A stretch of 64,000 nucleotides of DNA from Actinomycetales bacterium (GCA_016715285.1 JADKAO010000005.1:186001-250000); one strand, 5' to 3'; numbered from the stretch's first letter, positions 7,252 to 16,386 are shown. Notes: a model not told the origin generated them from the sequence alone. Translations and numbers: made by a program.

Positions 7252-9822
7252 GTGGGGAAACACAAGGGTCAGGAGCCGGTCGAGCACCCGACGACCAGCA
7301 CCACGCACGCCCCCACTCCCAGCCCTGTGGTCCCCGAGCGCCGCCCATCGATCGCCTATCAGACAACCCCTCCACGCGACAATGTCCTGCTCAACGCCTT
7401 CAAGGCCACCACGCCGGGGCTCACGACGATTGAGCATTACCGTCGGCACTGGCTGCGACCGGACATCTTCGCGGGCATCGCGGTCACGGCATACCTCGTC
7501 CCCCAAGTCATGGCCTACTGCGCCATCGTCGGAGTGCCCCCCGTGGTCGGGCTCTGGACGACCCTCCCCGCCCTCATCGTGTATGCCGTCATGGGCAAGT
7601 CCCGACTGCTCTCAGTCGGCCCCGAATCCACGGTCGCCCTGATGGCGGGCACCGCCATCGCACCGATGGCGATGGGTGACCCCGAGCGCGCCGTCCACCT
7701 GGCGGCGGCACTCAGCCTCATCGTCGCCCTATGGTGCTTTGTCGCCCGGATGTTCCGGCTCGGCGTGATTGCCGAGTTGCTCTCACAACCGTTGCTCGTC
7801 GGCTATCTCGCAGGTGGCGCGGTGCTGATGGTGGTCGGCCAACTCGGCAAGGTGACCGGCACCAAGGTGCACGGCGAGAGCATCGTCGAACAGGTGCAGA
7901 GCTTCCTTGAGGTCGTCAAAGACACCCATCTCATGACCCTTGCGGTGGGGGCAGCCACCCTGGCTCTGCTGGTGATCATCCATCTCATCAAGCCACGCTG
8001 GCCCGCTCCGCTCATCGCGGTGGCGGCCGCCACGGTCGCGAGCACCTTCATGGACCTGCAGGCCCAGGGAGTCAAGATTGTGGGCGATGTGCCCACGGGT
8101 TTGCCGGGCATCTCGCTTCCGGCGGTGTCGTGGTCTGACGTGGAGGGCCTGTTGATCGCTGGGATCGGGGTGGCGATCGTCGCCTACGGCGACAACACCC
8201 TCATTGCCCGCGGTTTCCCTGCCCCCGCCGACCCGGACGAAGACCCGGACGTCAACACCGTTGACGCTCAGCAAGAACTCGTCGCCCTCGGCGGTGCCCA
8301 CATCGCGGTCGGGCTCATGGGTGGCTATCCCGTGTCGTCGTCGGCGTCACGCACGGCCTTGGCGCTGGCCGCGGGAGCGCGGACTCAGCTGTACTCGGTC
8401 GTAGCCGCGGTGCTCATTGTCGTTGTGCTCTTCGTCGCCGGCCCCCTCGTGCGCAACTTGCCCCAGGCAGCGCTTGGCGCCGTCGTCTTCTATGCCGCAA
8501 GCAAGCTGGTGTCGTGGAAGGAAATGCGCCGCCTGGCGCGCTTCCGTCGCCGTGAACTCATGCTCGCAGCGGCCGGCACGATCGGCACGATCCTCTTCGG
8601 CATCCTCACCGGCGTCGGCATCGCGATCGCCCTGAGCGTGCTGGAGATGTCGCAGCGTCTCGCGCGACCACATGACGGGGTGCTTGGTCGCATCCCGGGG
8701 TTGGCCGGCATGCATGACGTCGCGGATTACCCCAACGCCGAGACGCTGCCTGGCCTGATCGTCTATCGCTATGACGCGCCGCTGTTCTTTGCCAATGCGG
8801 GCGACCTCCAACGACGAGCGCTCACGGTGGTCAAGCAGGAGAACGATGCCTTCCCCGACACGCCCGCACGGTGGTTCCTGCTCAACGTGGAAGCCAACGT
8901 CGAGATCGACATCACCGCCGCTGACGGTCTGCGTCAATTGCACTCTGACTTGGCCGCTCGGGGCGTTCGGCTCGGGCTCGCTCGCGTCAAGAACGACCTG
9001 CGGGTCGCGCTCCACAAGGCCGGGCTGGTCGATCTCATCGGGACCGAGATGCTCTTCCCCACACTCCCGGTCGCCGAAGAGGCATACATCCAGTGGGCAG
9101 CGCTCAACCCGTATGCCGCGCCAGAGCTTCCCGTGGAACCCGAGCCGGAAGTCGAGGCACCGGTGTGGGGCGGACCCGAGAACCCGACGACGCTCAGCGT
9201 TCCTGAGCTCGTGCCAACCGCCGTGGCGGCAGCACAGGCCGTCGCAGCCGAAGAAGCTGCCGCTGCCACGGCAGCCGAGGAATTGGCCCGCACCGGTGAC
9301 CTTCCTGGCTCGGTGACAGCCGAACACCCGGCAGGTCGCCCCGTTGCGGCCACTCTCCTGAAGGAAACGTTCCAGGCAGTCTTCCGCCGACCGGGCGAGA
9401 CCGAACCTGCCCCAGACCCCGCGGCGACGGCGCCTGAGGTTGCCGCTGGATCTGACGCGGAGCCTGTCGGAGAGTCTGTCGGAGGGTCTGTCGCTGACCC
9501 TGCTGCCGACAGTTCCGCCTCTGTCGACAGTCTTGGCTCTCCCGAGTCCCCCGACGCTCCCACCGGGGACGCTGCGCTCATGTCGATAGCCGACGGCACC
9601 GATGATGGTGAGCCCGCGCCGGCACCAGACGAGGGCCTGCGCCCGAGCGCCAGTTCAGAGTCAAGCGTGCCTGAGCCAGCCGAGCTTGACCTCACCGAGC
9701 TGCCCAATGTCGCGGACGCTGTCATCATCGATGACGGTCCACACCCTCAGGGCCCTCCTGCCACCGTCGCCAGCGTTGCCAAGGTGAAACGGGCCAAGAA
9801 GAAGGGCCACGCTTCGCGTTGA
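7252..9822 (+). CDS. SulP-family anion transporter with STAS domain and long C-terminal tail
   Basis: Inner-membrane anion permease of the SulP/SLC26 type. About ten membrane helices span residues 80-480 (YLVPQVMAYCAIVGVPPVVGL, SVGPESTVALMAG, GGYPVSSSASRTA). A STAS domain follows (LFFANAGDLQRRAL to VDLIGTEMLFPT). The last 210 residues or so are an unusual Ala/Pro/Glu/Asp-rich tail ending in a basic cluster. The GTG at 7252 is chosen because AAGGAGAA stands just upstream; the open frame reaches 7144. The substrate (sulfate, bicarbonate or other) cannot be told from sequence. Confidence 0.88.
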   Translation: MGKHKGQEPVEHPTTSTTHAPTPSPVVPERRPSIAYQTTPPRDNVLLNAFKATTPGLTTIEHYRRHWLRPDIFAGIAVTAYLVPQVMAYCAIVGVPPVVGLWTTLPALIVYAVMGKSRLLSVGPESTVALMAGTAIAPMAMGDPERAVHLAAALSLIVALWCFVARMFRLGVIAELLSQPLLVGYLAGGAVLMVVGQLGKVTGTKVHGESIVEQVQSFLEVVKDTHLMTLAVGAATLALLVIIHLIKPRWPAPLIAVAAATVASTFMDLQAQGVKIVGDVPTGLPGISLPAVSWSDVEGLLIAGIGVAIVAYGDNTLIARGFPAPADPDEDPDVNTVDAQQELVALGGAHIAVGLMGGYPVSSSASRTALALAAGARTQLYSVVAAVLIVVVLFVAGPLVRNLPQAALGAVVFYAASKLVSWKEMRRLARFRRRELMLAAAGTIGTILFGILTGVGIAIALSVLEMSQRLARPHDGVLGRIPGLAGMHDVADYPNAETLPGLIVYRYDAPLFFANAGDLQRRALTVVKQENDAFPDTPARWFLLNVEANVEIDITAADGLRQLHSDLAARGVRLGLARVKNDLRVALHKAGLVDLIGTEMLFPTLPVAEEAYIQWAALNPYAAPELPVEPEPEVEAPVWGGPENPTTLSVPELVPTAVAAAQAVAAEEAAAATAAEELARTGDLPGSVTAEHPAGRPVAATLLKETFQAVFRRPGETEPAPDPAATAPEVAAGSDAEPVGESVGGSVADPAADSSASVDSLGSPESPDAPTGDAALMSIADGTDDGEPAPAPDEGLRPSASSESSVPEPAELDLTELPNVADAVIIDDGPHPQGPPATVASVAKVKRAKKKGHASR

Positions 9823-9882
9823 ACCGCGTTAAACCGCGTGGCCCCACGTGGCGCCGCGTGGCTCGTTAAACGGCTGCTTGAC
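9823..9882. terminator. Short GC-rich hairpin-forming spacer between convergent genes
   Basis: The 60-bp gap between sulP and uppS contains repeated CCGCGT(G/T) elements and a CGTGG..CCACG inverted pair. It could act as a bidirectional terminator for the convergent genes. There is no clear T-run, so this is weak. Confidence 0.3.
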
Positions 9883-10644
9883 CTACCGGCCGAAGCGACG
9901 CTCTCGGTTGGCGTACGACCGCAGCGCGCGCAGGAAGTCAACCCGCCGGAAGTCTGGCCAGTACGCCTCGCAGAAATAGAACTCACTCTTGGCGCTCTGC
10001 CACAGCAAGAACCCACCGAGCCGTTGCTCGCCTGACGTGCGGATGACGAGGTCGGGGTCAGGCTGACCACGGGTGTAGAGGTGTGACGCAATCTCTTCGA
10101 CGCTGATGTTCTTGGCAATGACTTCAATCGCCGTGCCTCGGGCAGCATGCTCGATGAGCAGGTGTCGCACCGCGTCGGCGATCTCACGCCGACCGCCGTA
10201 CCCCACGGCGATATTCACGGCCATGCCCTTGACGTCTTCGGTGGCTTCCTCGGCTGCGCGCAGGACGGCGGCTGTTTCGGCGGGCAGGAGGTCGAGCGCC
10301 CCGATCGGATGCAACTGCCAGCGGTGGCGCTCGGCAAGATCAGCGACCGCTCGCTCGATGATGCGCAGTAACGGTTCGAGCTCGGCGGGATCGCGGTCAA
10401 GGTTGTCTGTCGAAAGCAACCAGAGGGTGACGAGTTCGACACCGGCCTCTTCACACCACGACAGCAAGTCTTGGATCTTGTCGGCCCCCGCCTGATGGCC
10501 GTCAGCCGTATCAAAGCCATTGGCCTTGGCCCAGCGACGGTTGCCATCGAGCATGACGCCAACGTGGCGGGGGGCCGCGCGCCGATCGAGTCCGCGAGCC
10601 AAGTTGCGTTCATAGACCCCGTAAAGGAGGTCGCTGATCGCCAT
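9883..10644 (-). CDS. uppS: Isoprenyl (polyprenyl diphosphate) transferase, UppS family
   Basis: cis-Prenyltransferase that makes the lipid carrier for wall precursors or a shorter cis-prenyl diphosphate. The family signature HVGVMLDGNRRWA places the catalytic Asp at residue 33. The C-terminal region RTSGEQRLGGFLLWQSAKSE is also typical. ATG 10644 (MAISDLLYGVYERNLARG) follows a GGGGAAG ribosome site and gives 253 residues; the open frame extends to 10692. Chain length cannot be decided. It is divergent from trhA, a frequent pairing in actinobacteria. Confidence 0.93.
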   Translation of the reverse strand: MAISDLLYGVYERNLARGLDRRAAPRHVGVMLDGNRRWAKANGFDTADGHQAGADKIQDLLSWCEEAGVELVTLWLLSTDNLDRDPAELEPLLRIIERAVADLAERHRWQLHPIGALDLLPAETAAVLRAAEEATEDVKGMAVNIAVGYGGRREIADAVRHLLIEHAARGTAIEVIAKNISVEEIASHLYTRGQPDPDLVIRTSGEQRLGGFLLWQSAKSEFYFCEAYWPDFRRVDFLRALRSYANRERRFGR

Positions 10645-10761
10645 GACTTCCCCTTCGTCAGATGTGTGCAGCGCCCTGCCATCAATGGGCACAGGTATTG
10701 GGCAGTCACGCTACTCCTGCGCTTCACGGGCTCGCACAGGGCGCGCCCGCCTCGATAACCC

Positions 10762-10803
10762 TACGATTCCGTAACCTACGCAATCGTAAGTTACGCTTCC
10801 GTC
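10762..10803. promoter_or_regulatory. Three TACG-N4-CGTA boxes in the uppS/trhA divergent region
   Basis: Two perfect palindromic boxes TACG-N4-CGTA begin at 10762 and 10777, and a third with one mismatch (TACG-N4-CGTC) begins at 10792 and ends directly at the trhA ATG. The spacing is exactly 15 bp each time. The arrangement looks like a TetR-type operator array covering the trhA promoter and start. No regulator gene lies next to it. Confidence 0.6.
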
Positions 10804-11475
10804 ATGTCCACTCCCCCAACAGCCCAAGCGAAACCTCGGTTGCGGGGCTGGCTGCACGCCATTACCTTCCCGCTCGCCCTCCTCGGCGGCCTGATCCTCA
10901 CGGCATACGCTCCGGATGGTCGCGCCCGCATTGGCGCGCTCGTCTTCACGCTGAGCGCCGCACTCCTGTTTGGGACCTCAGCCATCTATCACCGGGGAAC
11001 CTGGTCGGCCCGGGTTCACGGCCTGCTCAAACGGCTGGACCACTCCAACATTTTCGTCATCATCGCCGGGTCCTATACGCCGTTTGCGCTGTGTCTGCTC
11101 CCCACCGACGAAGCCAGGCAGCTCTTGCTGATCGTGTGGGGCGGTGCCCTCGGAGGCGTCCTGTTCCGCGTCCTGTGGGTGGAGGCGCCGCGGTGGCTCT
11201 ACACCCCGATCTACGTGGCCTTGGGCTGGGTGGCGATCTTCTACTTCAAGCCTCTGCTCGCCGGCGGCGGTCCGATCCTCATGGCACTCATCGTCCTCGG
11301 CGGCGTGCTCTACACGCTCGGCGCGGTGGTCTATGGCATGAAACGACCCAACCCGTGGCCGCGGTGGTTTGGCTTCCACGAGATCTTCCATGCCCTTACT
11401 GTCGGAGCGTTTGTCGCCCACTTCGCAGCGGTGAGCCTCGCGGCATACAGCGTTGCGTTGGTGTCGCAGGCCTAG
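10804..11475 (+). CDS. trhA: PAQR/hemolysin III family membrane protein TrhA
   Basis: Seven predicted membrane helices in 223 residues. The family metal-site motifs are visible: SAIYHRG early on, LDHSNIF in the middle, and the closing histidines in GFHEIFHALTVGAFVAHF. TrhA proteins influence membrane fluidity and lipid homeostasis in bacteria. The ATG at 10804 abuts the third box of the operator-like array, so a bound regulator would block transcription or initiation. Confidence 0.92.
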   Translation: MSTPPTAQAKPRLRGWLHAITFPLALLGGLILTAYAPDGRARIGALVFTLSAALLFGTSAIYHRGTWSARVHGLLKRLDHSNIFVIIAGSYTPFALCLLPTDEARQLLLIVWGGALGGVLFRVLWVEAPRWLYTPIYVALGWVAIFYFKPLLAGGGPILMALIVLGGVLYTLGAVVYGMKRPNPWPRWFGFHEIFHALTVGAFVAHFAAVSLAAYSVALVSQA

Positions 11476-11494
11476 GCCTCGCCGGGCCCAGACC

Positions 11495-11692
11495 CTACTG
11501 CGCGCTGTCCTCGGTCTGCTCGCCCTTAGCGGCCTGCTCGGCTTCGAGCGCTGCGAGCCGGTCGCGCTCGCGGTAGGACATCCGGCGCATCCGGCCGTTC
11601 ATGTTGCGCATCAGGAAGAAGAGTGCCACCGCGAGGAAGAACATCGCGATGAAGGCGCCGAGGCCGGGGCCAATGGTCGTCGAGGGTGTCAT
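11495..11692 (-). CDS. Small single-pass membrane protein next to mca
   Basis: A 65-residue protein with one hydrophobic helix (LGAFIAMFFLAVALFFLM, about residues 11-29). A positively charged segment RNMNGRMRRMSYRERDRL and an acidic tail follow, suggesting N-out/C-in topology. It begins 3 bp after the mca stop and is probably cotranscribed. Similar small proteins follow mca in other actinobacteria, but no function is known to me. Confidence 0.75.
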   Translation of the reverse strand: MTPSTTIGPGLGAFIAMFFLAVALFFLMRNMNGRMRRMSYRERDRLAALEAEQAAKGEQTEDSAQ

Positions 11693-11695
11693 GGG

Positions 11696-12682
11696 TCAGC
11701 TCGCTTCCCTGGAGGGGGCCGGGTGGGTCACTCGGCCGTCGTATGCCGCCGTCTCTGGGTCTAGGTCAGTGCGCCGCGCCATCGCGTCCGCGGCGGCGGG
11801 CGACTCCAGCCCCGCGAAGAGATCGTCTTCACCACGCGCGATCGGAACGAACGAGAGCGCTGCCTCGAAGTCTTCGGTCGGCCAGACGTCGCGCTCCAAC
11901 TCGCGCGGCATCCGGAACCACCAGCCGTCCGGGTCCACCTGGGTCGCGTGAGCGAGCAGCGCCCGGTCGCGCACCTCGAAATAATCCGCGCACGGCACCC
12001 GCGTCGTGATCGTGCGCTTCGGCCGCTTGTCGATCGCGGCCACCCACTCGGCATACGGGGATTCGATGCCAGCGGCGACCATCGCCTCGTGAAAGGCCTG
12101 GATCCGCCCGCCGGAGTGGTTCTGGTTGTAGTACAGCTTGAGCGGCTGCCACGGCTCACCTGCATGGGGGTATGCCGTGGGGTCACCGGCCGCGAGGAAG
12201 GCCGACATCGACACCGTGTGGGTCATGATGTGGTCGGGATGCGGGTAGCCGCCGAGTTCGTCGTACGTCGTCATGACGTGCGGACGGAACTCGCGAATCA
12301 CCCGCACGAGCGCCTCGGTGGTGACCTCAATGGGCTCTAGCGCAAAGCACCCTTCGGGGAGCGGCGGCAGCGGATCGCCTTCTGGCAGACCAGAATCCAT
12401 AAAACCTAGCCACACGTGCTCGCACCCAAGTGCCGCGGCGGCAGCCGCCATCTCGTCGCGACGAACTTGCGCGATGTCGCGGAGGATGTGGATATCGTTT
12501 TTGAGCCGCTCGTTAAGGACATCACCACGCTCACCCCCGGTGCACGAGACGACGCACACGCGCGCCCCGTCGGCGACGTAGCGAGCGGTGGTTGCAGCGC
12601 CCTTGCTCGACTCGTCGTCGGGGTGAGCATGAACGGCCAGGAGGCGATATCCCTCGTGGCTGGGAGTGAGCGGGCGCGGCAT
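11696..12682 (-). CDS. mca: Mycothiol S-conjugate amidase
   Basis: Zinc-dependent LmbE-family amidase that cleaves mycothiol S-conjugates to release mercapturic acids for export. The metal motif AHPDDE is at residues 19-24, and a second metal site is in GGYPHPDHIMTH. ATG 12682 (MPRPLTPSHEGYRLL) is preferred; the open frame continues to a TTG at 12724. The protein has 328 residues. Its presence implies a mycothiol-producing actinobacterium. Mca is favoured over MshB because of the overall length and the downstream small membrane protein. Confidence 0.92.
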   Translation of the reverse strand: MPRPLTPSHEGYRLLAVHAHPDDESSKGAATTARYVADGARVCVVSCTGGERGDVLNERLKNDIHILRDIAQVRRDEMAAAAAALGCEHVWLGFMDSGLPEGDPLPPLPEGCFALEPIEVTTEALVRVIREFRPHVMTTYDELGGYPHPDHIMTHTVSMSAFLAAGDPTAYPHAGEPWQPLKLYYNQNHSGGRIQAFHEAMVAAGIESPYAEWVAAIDKRPKRTITTRVPCADYFEVRDRALLAHATQVDPDGWWFRMPRELERDVWPTEDFEAALSFVPIARGEDDLFAGLESPAAADAMARRTDLDPETAAYDGRVTHPAPSREAS

Positions 12683-12803
12683 ACGCTGATCTCGTCCTAG
12701 GGGTCCGGCGTTACGGTTGATCAATCATCCCACTCCTCACCCAGGCACTCGTTCAACCTGTTCACCCCAAGCACCACCCCGAGCTGATCGAAGGGCTCTA
12801 CGC

Positions 12804-13265
12804 ATGGCCAGCACCACTGATCCCCACGACGGCAGCGCCGTCGACGGCACGGACCTCGATTGGGACGTCCAAGCCGACGAAGAGGCCGCCGACCTCGCCG
12901 CGCGACCACGCCTGCCACGCGGGCGCATCCTCGGCTGGTGGGCCGTCGGCGCCGTGTTCTTCGTCATCGCCGCGAGCTTCGCGACGTGGCGCATTATGTC
13001 GGTCGCGAACGAGCAGGTGACCGCGACGGTCGTGGGCTTCAAGGTGGTCGATGAGCGCACAACGACGATCAGCTTTGACGTGACCAAGCCACCCGAGGTG
13101 ACCGTCGTGTGCACGGTCCACGCGCAGAACATCAAGAAGGCCCTGGTCGGGAGCGCCCAGGTCACCGTTCCCCCGTCAACCGAACGCACCACCAATCACC
13201 AAGTCGCCATCAAGACGACCACCGGCGCCGTGGCCGCGCTCGTGCAGGACTGCATGAGGCAGTGA
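12804..13265 (+). CDS. DUF4307 single-pass membrane protein
   Basis: The 153-residue protein has an acidic N-terminus, one membrane helix (ILGWWAVGAVFFVIAASFATW, about residues 52-72) and an external domain with VTATVVGFKV and two cysteines. This matches the actinobacteria-specific DUF4307 family, of unknown function. ATG 12804 follows AAGGG at a suitable distance. The frame is open to 12717 but overlaps the mca promoter region. It is divergent from mca and ends 2 bp before the next gene, suggesting one transcript. Confidence 0.88.
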   Translation: MASTTDPHDGSAVDGTDLDWDVQADEEAADLAARPRLPRGRILGWWAVGAVFFVIAASFATWRIMSVANEQVTATVVGFKVVDERTTTISFDVTKPPEVTVVCTVHAQNIKKALVGSAQVTVPPSTERTTNHQVAIKTTTGAVAALVQDCMRQ

Positions 13266-13267
13266 TC

Positions 13268-14653
13268 ATGGACTCGCTGGACTCGCTGGACTCGCTCGAC
13301 TCGCTGGACTCGCTCGACTCGATGGCCACGATCGCCTGGGTTGTCGACGTGGGCTCGACGTTCACCAAGGCATCGCTCGTCGACGTGGCCTCCGGCGAGG
13401 TCATCAGCCGGGGTGAGACCCCGACCACCAGCTCCACCGATGTCATGCACGGGGTGCGTTCAGTGACCGCTGGCTCCGCGGCGGCGCCCATCATCGCGTG
13501 CTCGAGCGCTGGGGGCGGGCTGCGCCTCGTGATCGTTGGTTACGAGCGCACCGTGACGGCTGAGGCGGCATACCGAGTGGGCCTGTCAGCGGGTGCCAAG
13601 GTCGTCCACGTGGCAGCCGGGCGCCTGGACAAGGGTGGGATCGCCGAGTTGCGCGCATCGAGCCCGGACATAGTCTTGCTCGTCGGCGGCACTGACGGCG
13701 GCAACTCAGAAGTGCTGCAGCACAACGCTGTACGCCTCGCAAAGGCGAAGCTCCCGCGGCGGGTCCCTGTCGTGGTGGCTGGCAACTCAGCCGTTCAGGA
13801 CGACGTCTGCGCGCTCCTGTCCGGCGCAGGCGTGGCGACCATCCGCGCCGCCAACGTGTTGCCGGATATCGGCGTCATCGCCCCGGACAGCGCCCGCGCG
13901 GCCCTGCGGGAGGCGTTCCTCACGCATGTCATCGGCGGCAAGGGCCTCTCTCGCGACCCCGGATTCGCCGAGATCGTGCGGATGGCGACACCCGATGCCG
14001 TCCTCGAAGGCGTCCGGGTCCTGCGCGAAGTCGCCGACCAAGACGTCCTCGTGGTCGACATCGGCGGCGCCACCACCGACGTGTACTCCTCCGTCCACCG
14101 CTATGACGACCCGACCGTGCGTCCCGAAGTCGTCGGGCAGCTCCGCCATGCGCGCACGGTCGAGGCCGACCTTGGGATGCGCTGGAATGCCGCCTCCGTC
14201 ATCGACGCCGCTGCCCGTGAACGCCTCCGCGTGAGCGACAACCTGCCGCGGTATGCCGGTTCGCTGGCTTCGCGTCCGGCATACCTCCCGCAGTCCGACG
14301 CAGAACGCGACCTCGACCTTGAGCTCGCTCGACTCGCCGCCACGATCGCGGTGCGGCGGCACGCGCGCGCGGCCCACCCTGGAGAGGCCCCCCGCGACCT
14401 CACGGAAGTGGGGATCGTCCTTGGCTCGGGAGGTGTCCTGCGGCACCACCCCGCGGAGCTGACCGATGGGCTGCTGCGGTCGGTCGTGACCGACCGTGCT
14501 GGGGGCTGGCCGCTGCCGCGGTCGCCGCTGGTCGGGGTGGACACGGCATACCTGCTTGTTGTTGTCGGGTTGTTGGCGCAGGAGGGCGAACGTTGTCACG
14601 GCGCGGCGCGCGCGGTGGCTCAACGACTCGTCGCGGAGTTGCCGGGCCGATAG
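13268..14653 (+). CDS. Glutamate mutase MutL-like ASKHA ATPase
   Basis: A 461-residue member of the MutL family, an actin/Hsp70-fold ATPase named for its link to glutamate mutase. The phosphate-binding motifs WVVDVGSTFTKASLVD near the start and VLVVDIGGATTDVYS in the middle are clear. ATG 13268 is followed by an in-frame 9-bp tandem repeat encoding Asp-Ser-Leu six times, ending at a second ATG (13322, MATIAWVVD). The core domain begins at that second Met, so either ATG could be used. No glutamate mutase genes lie nearby; the true role is unknown. Confidence 0.82.
   Translation: MDSLDSLDSLDSLDSLDSMATIAWVVDVGSTFTKASLVDVASGEVISRGETPTTSSTDVMHGVRSVTAGSAAAPIIACSSAGGGLRLVIVGYERTVTAEAAYRVGLSAGAKVVHVAAGRLDKGGIAELRASSPDIVLLVGGTDGGNSEVLQHNAVRLAKAKLPRRVPVVVAGNSAVQDDVCALLSGAGVATIRAANVLPDIGVIAPDSARAALREAFLTHVIGGKGLSRDPGFAEIVRMATPDAVLEGVRVLREVADQDVLVVDIGGATTDVYSSVHRYDDPTVRPEVVGQLRHARTVEADLGMRWNAASVIDAAARERLRVSDNLPRYAGSLASRPAYLPQSDAERDLDLELARLAATIAVRRHARAAHPGEAPRDLTEVGIVLGSGGVLRHHPAELTDGLLRSVVTDRAGGWPLPRSPLVGVDTAYLLVVVGLLAQEGERCHGAARAVAQRLVAELPGR
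13271..13321 (+). repeat. In-frame 9-bp tandem repeat (Asp-Ser-Leu) at the start of the MutL-like gene
   Basis: GACTCGCT(G/C) occurs five times followed by a partial copy. It sits exactly between two in-frame ATG codons (13268 and 13322). Copy-number change would lengthen or shorten the N-terminus without a frameshift. Confidence 0.9.
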
Positions 14654-14664
14654 CCTGCCGCTCC

Positions 14665-15891
14665 ATGACGTCTATGACCTCTTTACCGGTGACGCTCGAC
14701 GACGTGTATGCCGCCCGCGACGTCACGCGCGGGGTGATCGAGGTGACGCCGATGCAACGCAGCCGGGCCTTGAGCGATTACAGCAACGCGGACGTCTATC
14801 TCAAATGTGAGAACTTGCAGCGGGCGGGCTCGTTCAAGATCCGCGGCGCGTACACGCGGATGGCCCGGCTCAGCGACGAGGAGAAGTCGCGCGGGGTCGT
14901 GGCCGCCAGCGCCGGCAACCACGCACAGGGAGTCGCTCTCGCGGCCCAAAAGCTCGGGATCTCGGCGAAGGTCTACATGCCGGTCGGGGCTCCGCTGCCC
15001 AAGCTGGACGCGACCCGCGGCTATGGCGCTGAGGTCGAGTTGCACGGCCTCACGCTGGACGAGGCACTGGTGGAGGCCCACGCGTATGCCGCGGAGACCG
15101 GGGCAGTGCTCATCCATCCGTTCGACCACGCGGACATCGTTGCTGGTCAGGGCACCTGTGGCTTGGAGATCCTGGAGCAGGTCCCCGACGTCAAAACGAT
15201 CCTCGTCTCAACAGGCGGCGGCGGTCTCATCAGTGGGATTGCGGTGGCCGTCAAGTCACTCAGACCTGACGTGCGGATCATCGGCGTGCAGGCCGAACAG
15301 GCGGCGGCATACCCCTTGTCGTTGGCAGCGGGACGCCCGGTCGCGCTCGAGTCCATGCACACGATGGCTGACGGCATCGCCGTCGGCGTGCCCGGGCCGG
15401 TGCCCTTCGGAGTTGTCTCCGCTTTGGTCGATGAGATGCACGTCGTCAGTGAGGCGTCGCTCTCGCGGGCCGTCGTCTATCTCATGGAGCGGGCCAAGCT
15501 CGTCGCTGAGCCTGCTGGCGCGGCAGCCGTGGCGCGGATCCTCGAGCCGGGTCTGCACGTCGACGGGCCGGTGGTTGCCGTGTTGTCCGGCGGCAACATC
15601 GATCCGCTGCTCTTGCTGCGGATCGTGCGGCACGGCTTGTCGGCGGGCGGCCGGTTCTTGCAGGTGACGGTGCGCATGCCCGACCGTCCTGGGTCGCTCG
15701 CTCGGCTGCTCGCTGACCTGGCCGAGACGGCCGCCAATGTCATCGAGGTCGTGCATGTGCGCACCAATGCGGCGCTCGCTGTCGACGAGGTCGAGATCGC
15801 CGTGGAGTTGGAAACCAGGGGTCCAGAACACCGAGAGGACGTGCTGCTCGCGCTCCGCAAAGCCGGATATCGCCTCGTGTTCGGCGGCTGA
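14665..15891 (+). CDS. ilvA: Threonine ammonia-lyase
   Basis: PLP enzyme that deaminates threonine to 2-oxobutanoate. The PLP-lysine motif SFKIRGAYTRM is near residue 60, and GVVAASAGNHAQGVALAA and the phosphate loop VSTGGGGLISG are present. A single C-terminal ACT domain begins at FLQVTVRMPDRPGSLARLL (about residue 330). At 408 residues it is the shorter one-ACT form. Starts at 14665 or 14674 (MTSM) cannot be separated. It lies 11 bp after the MutL-like gene. I saw no leader peptide or T-box. Confidence 0.93.
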   Translation: MTSMTSLPVTLDDVYAARDVTRGVIEVTPMQRSRALSDYSNADVYLKCENLQRAGSFKIRGAYTRMARLSDEEKSRGVVAASAGNHAQGVALAAQKLGISAKVYMPVGAPLPKLDATRGYGAEVELHGLTLDEALVEAHAYAAETGAVLIHPFDHADIVAGQGTCGLEILEQVPDVKTILVSTGGGGLISGIAVAVKSLRPDVRIIGVQAEQAAAYPLSLAAGRPVALESMHTMADGIAVGVPGPVPFGVVSALVDEMHVVSEASLSRAVVYLMERAKLVAEPAGAAAVARILEPGLHVDGPVVAVLSGGNIDPLLLLRIVRHGLSAGGRFLQVTVRMPDRPGSLARLLADLAETAANVIEVVHVRTNAALAVDEVEIAVELETRGPEHREDVLLALRKAGYRLVFGG

Positions 15892-15894
15892 CCG

Positions 15895-16386
15895 TCAGCT
15901 GGCGTAGGGCCGAGCCGCGAGGATCTTGGCCTCGATTGTCTTGCCGCTGGGCGCGTGGTAGCTCACCGTGTCGCCGACGACCTTGCCGTTGACGGCCTGC
16001 CCGAGCGGTGATGCCTCGCTAAAGACCTGCACGTCGGTGTGGTCCTGGATCTCACGGTGGCCGAGCAAGAAGGTCTCCTCCTCGCCGAACAGCTCAACTG
16101 TCACGACCATGCCCGGCTCGACGACACCGTCGTCCGGCGGCGGGGTGTCACCAACGACGGCGGACTCCAACAACTGGGTCAGCTGGCGAATTCGGGCTTC
16201 CATCTTGCCCTGCTCTTCTTTAGCCGCGTGATAGCCGCCGTTTTCCTTCAGATCTCCCTCAAGCCGAGCGGCCTCGATGCGCTTGGACAGCTCGGCCCTA
16301 CCCTCGGTCGACAAAGTCTCGAGCTCGACTTTGAGACGGTCGTAGGCGTCCGGGGTGAGGTAGGCGCTCTTGGCGGCATTGCTCAT
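15895..16386 (-). CDS. greA: Transcription elongation factor GreA
   Basis: Rescues backtracked RNA polymerase. It has an N-terminal coiled coil with LTPDAYDRLKVELETL and the acidic tip region LEGDLKENGGYHAAKEEQG (about residues 44-62), followed by the FKBP-like C-terminal domain. The length of 163 residues is normal for actinobacteria. It converges with ilvA, stop codons 3 bp apart. Confidence 0.97.
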   Translation of the reverse strand: MSNAAKSAYLTPDAYDRLKVELETLSTEGRAELSKRIEAARLEGDLKENGGYHAAKEEQGKMEARIRQLTQLLESAVVGDTPPPDDGVVEPGMVVTVELFGEEETFLLGHREIQDHTDVQVFSEASPLGQAVNGKVVGDTVSYHAPSGKTIEAKILAARPYAS

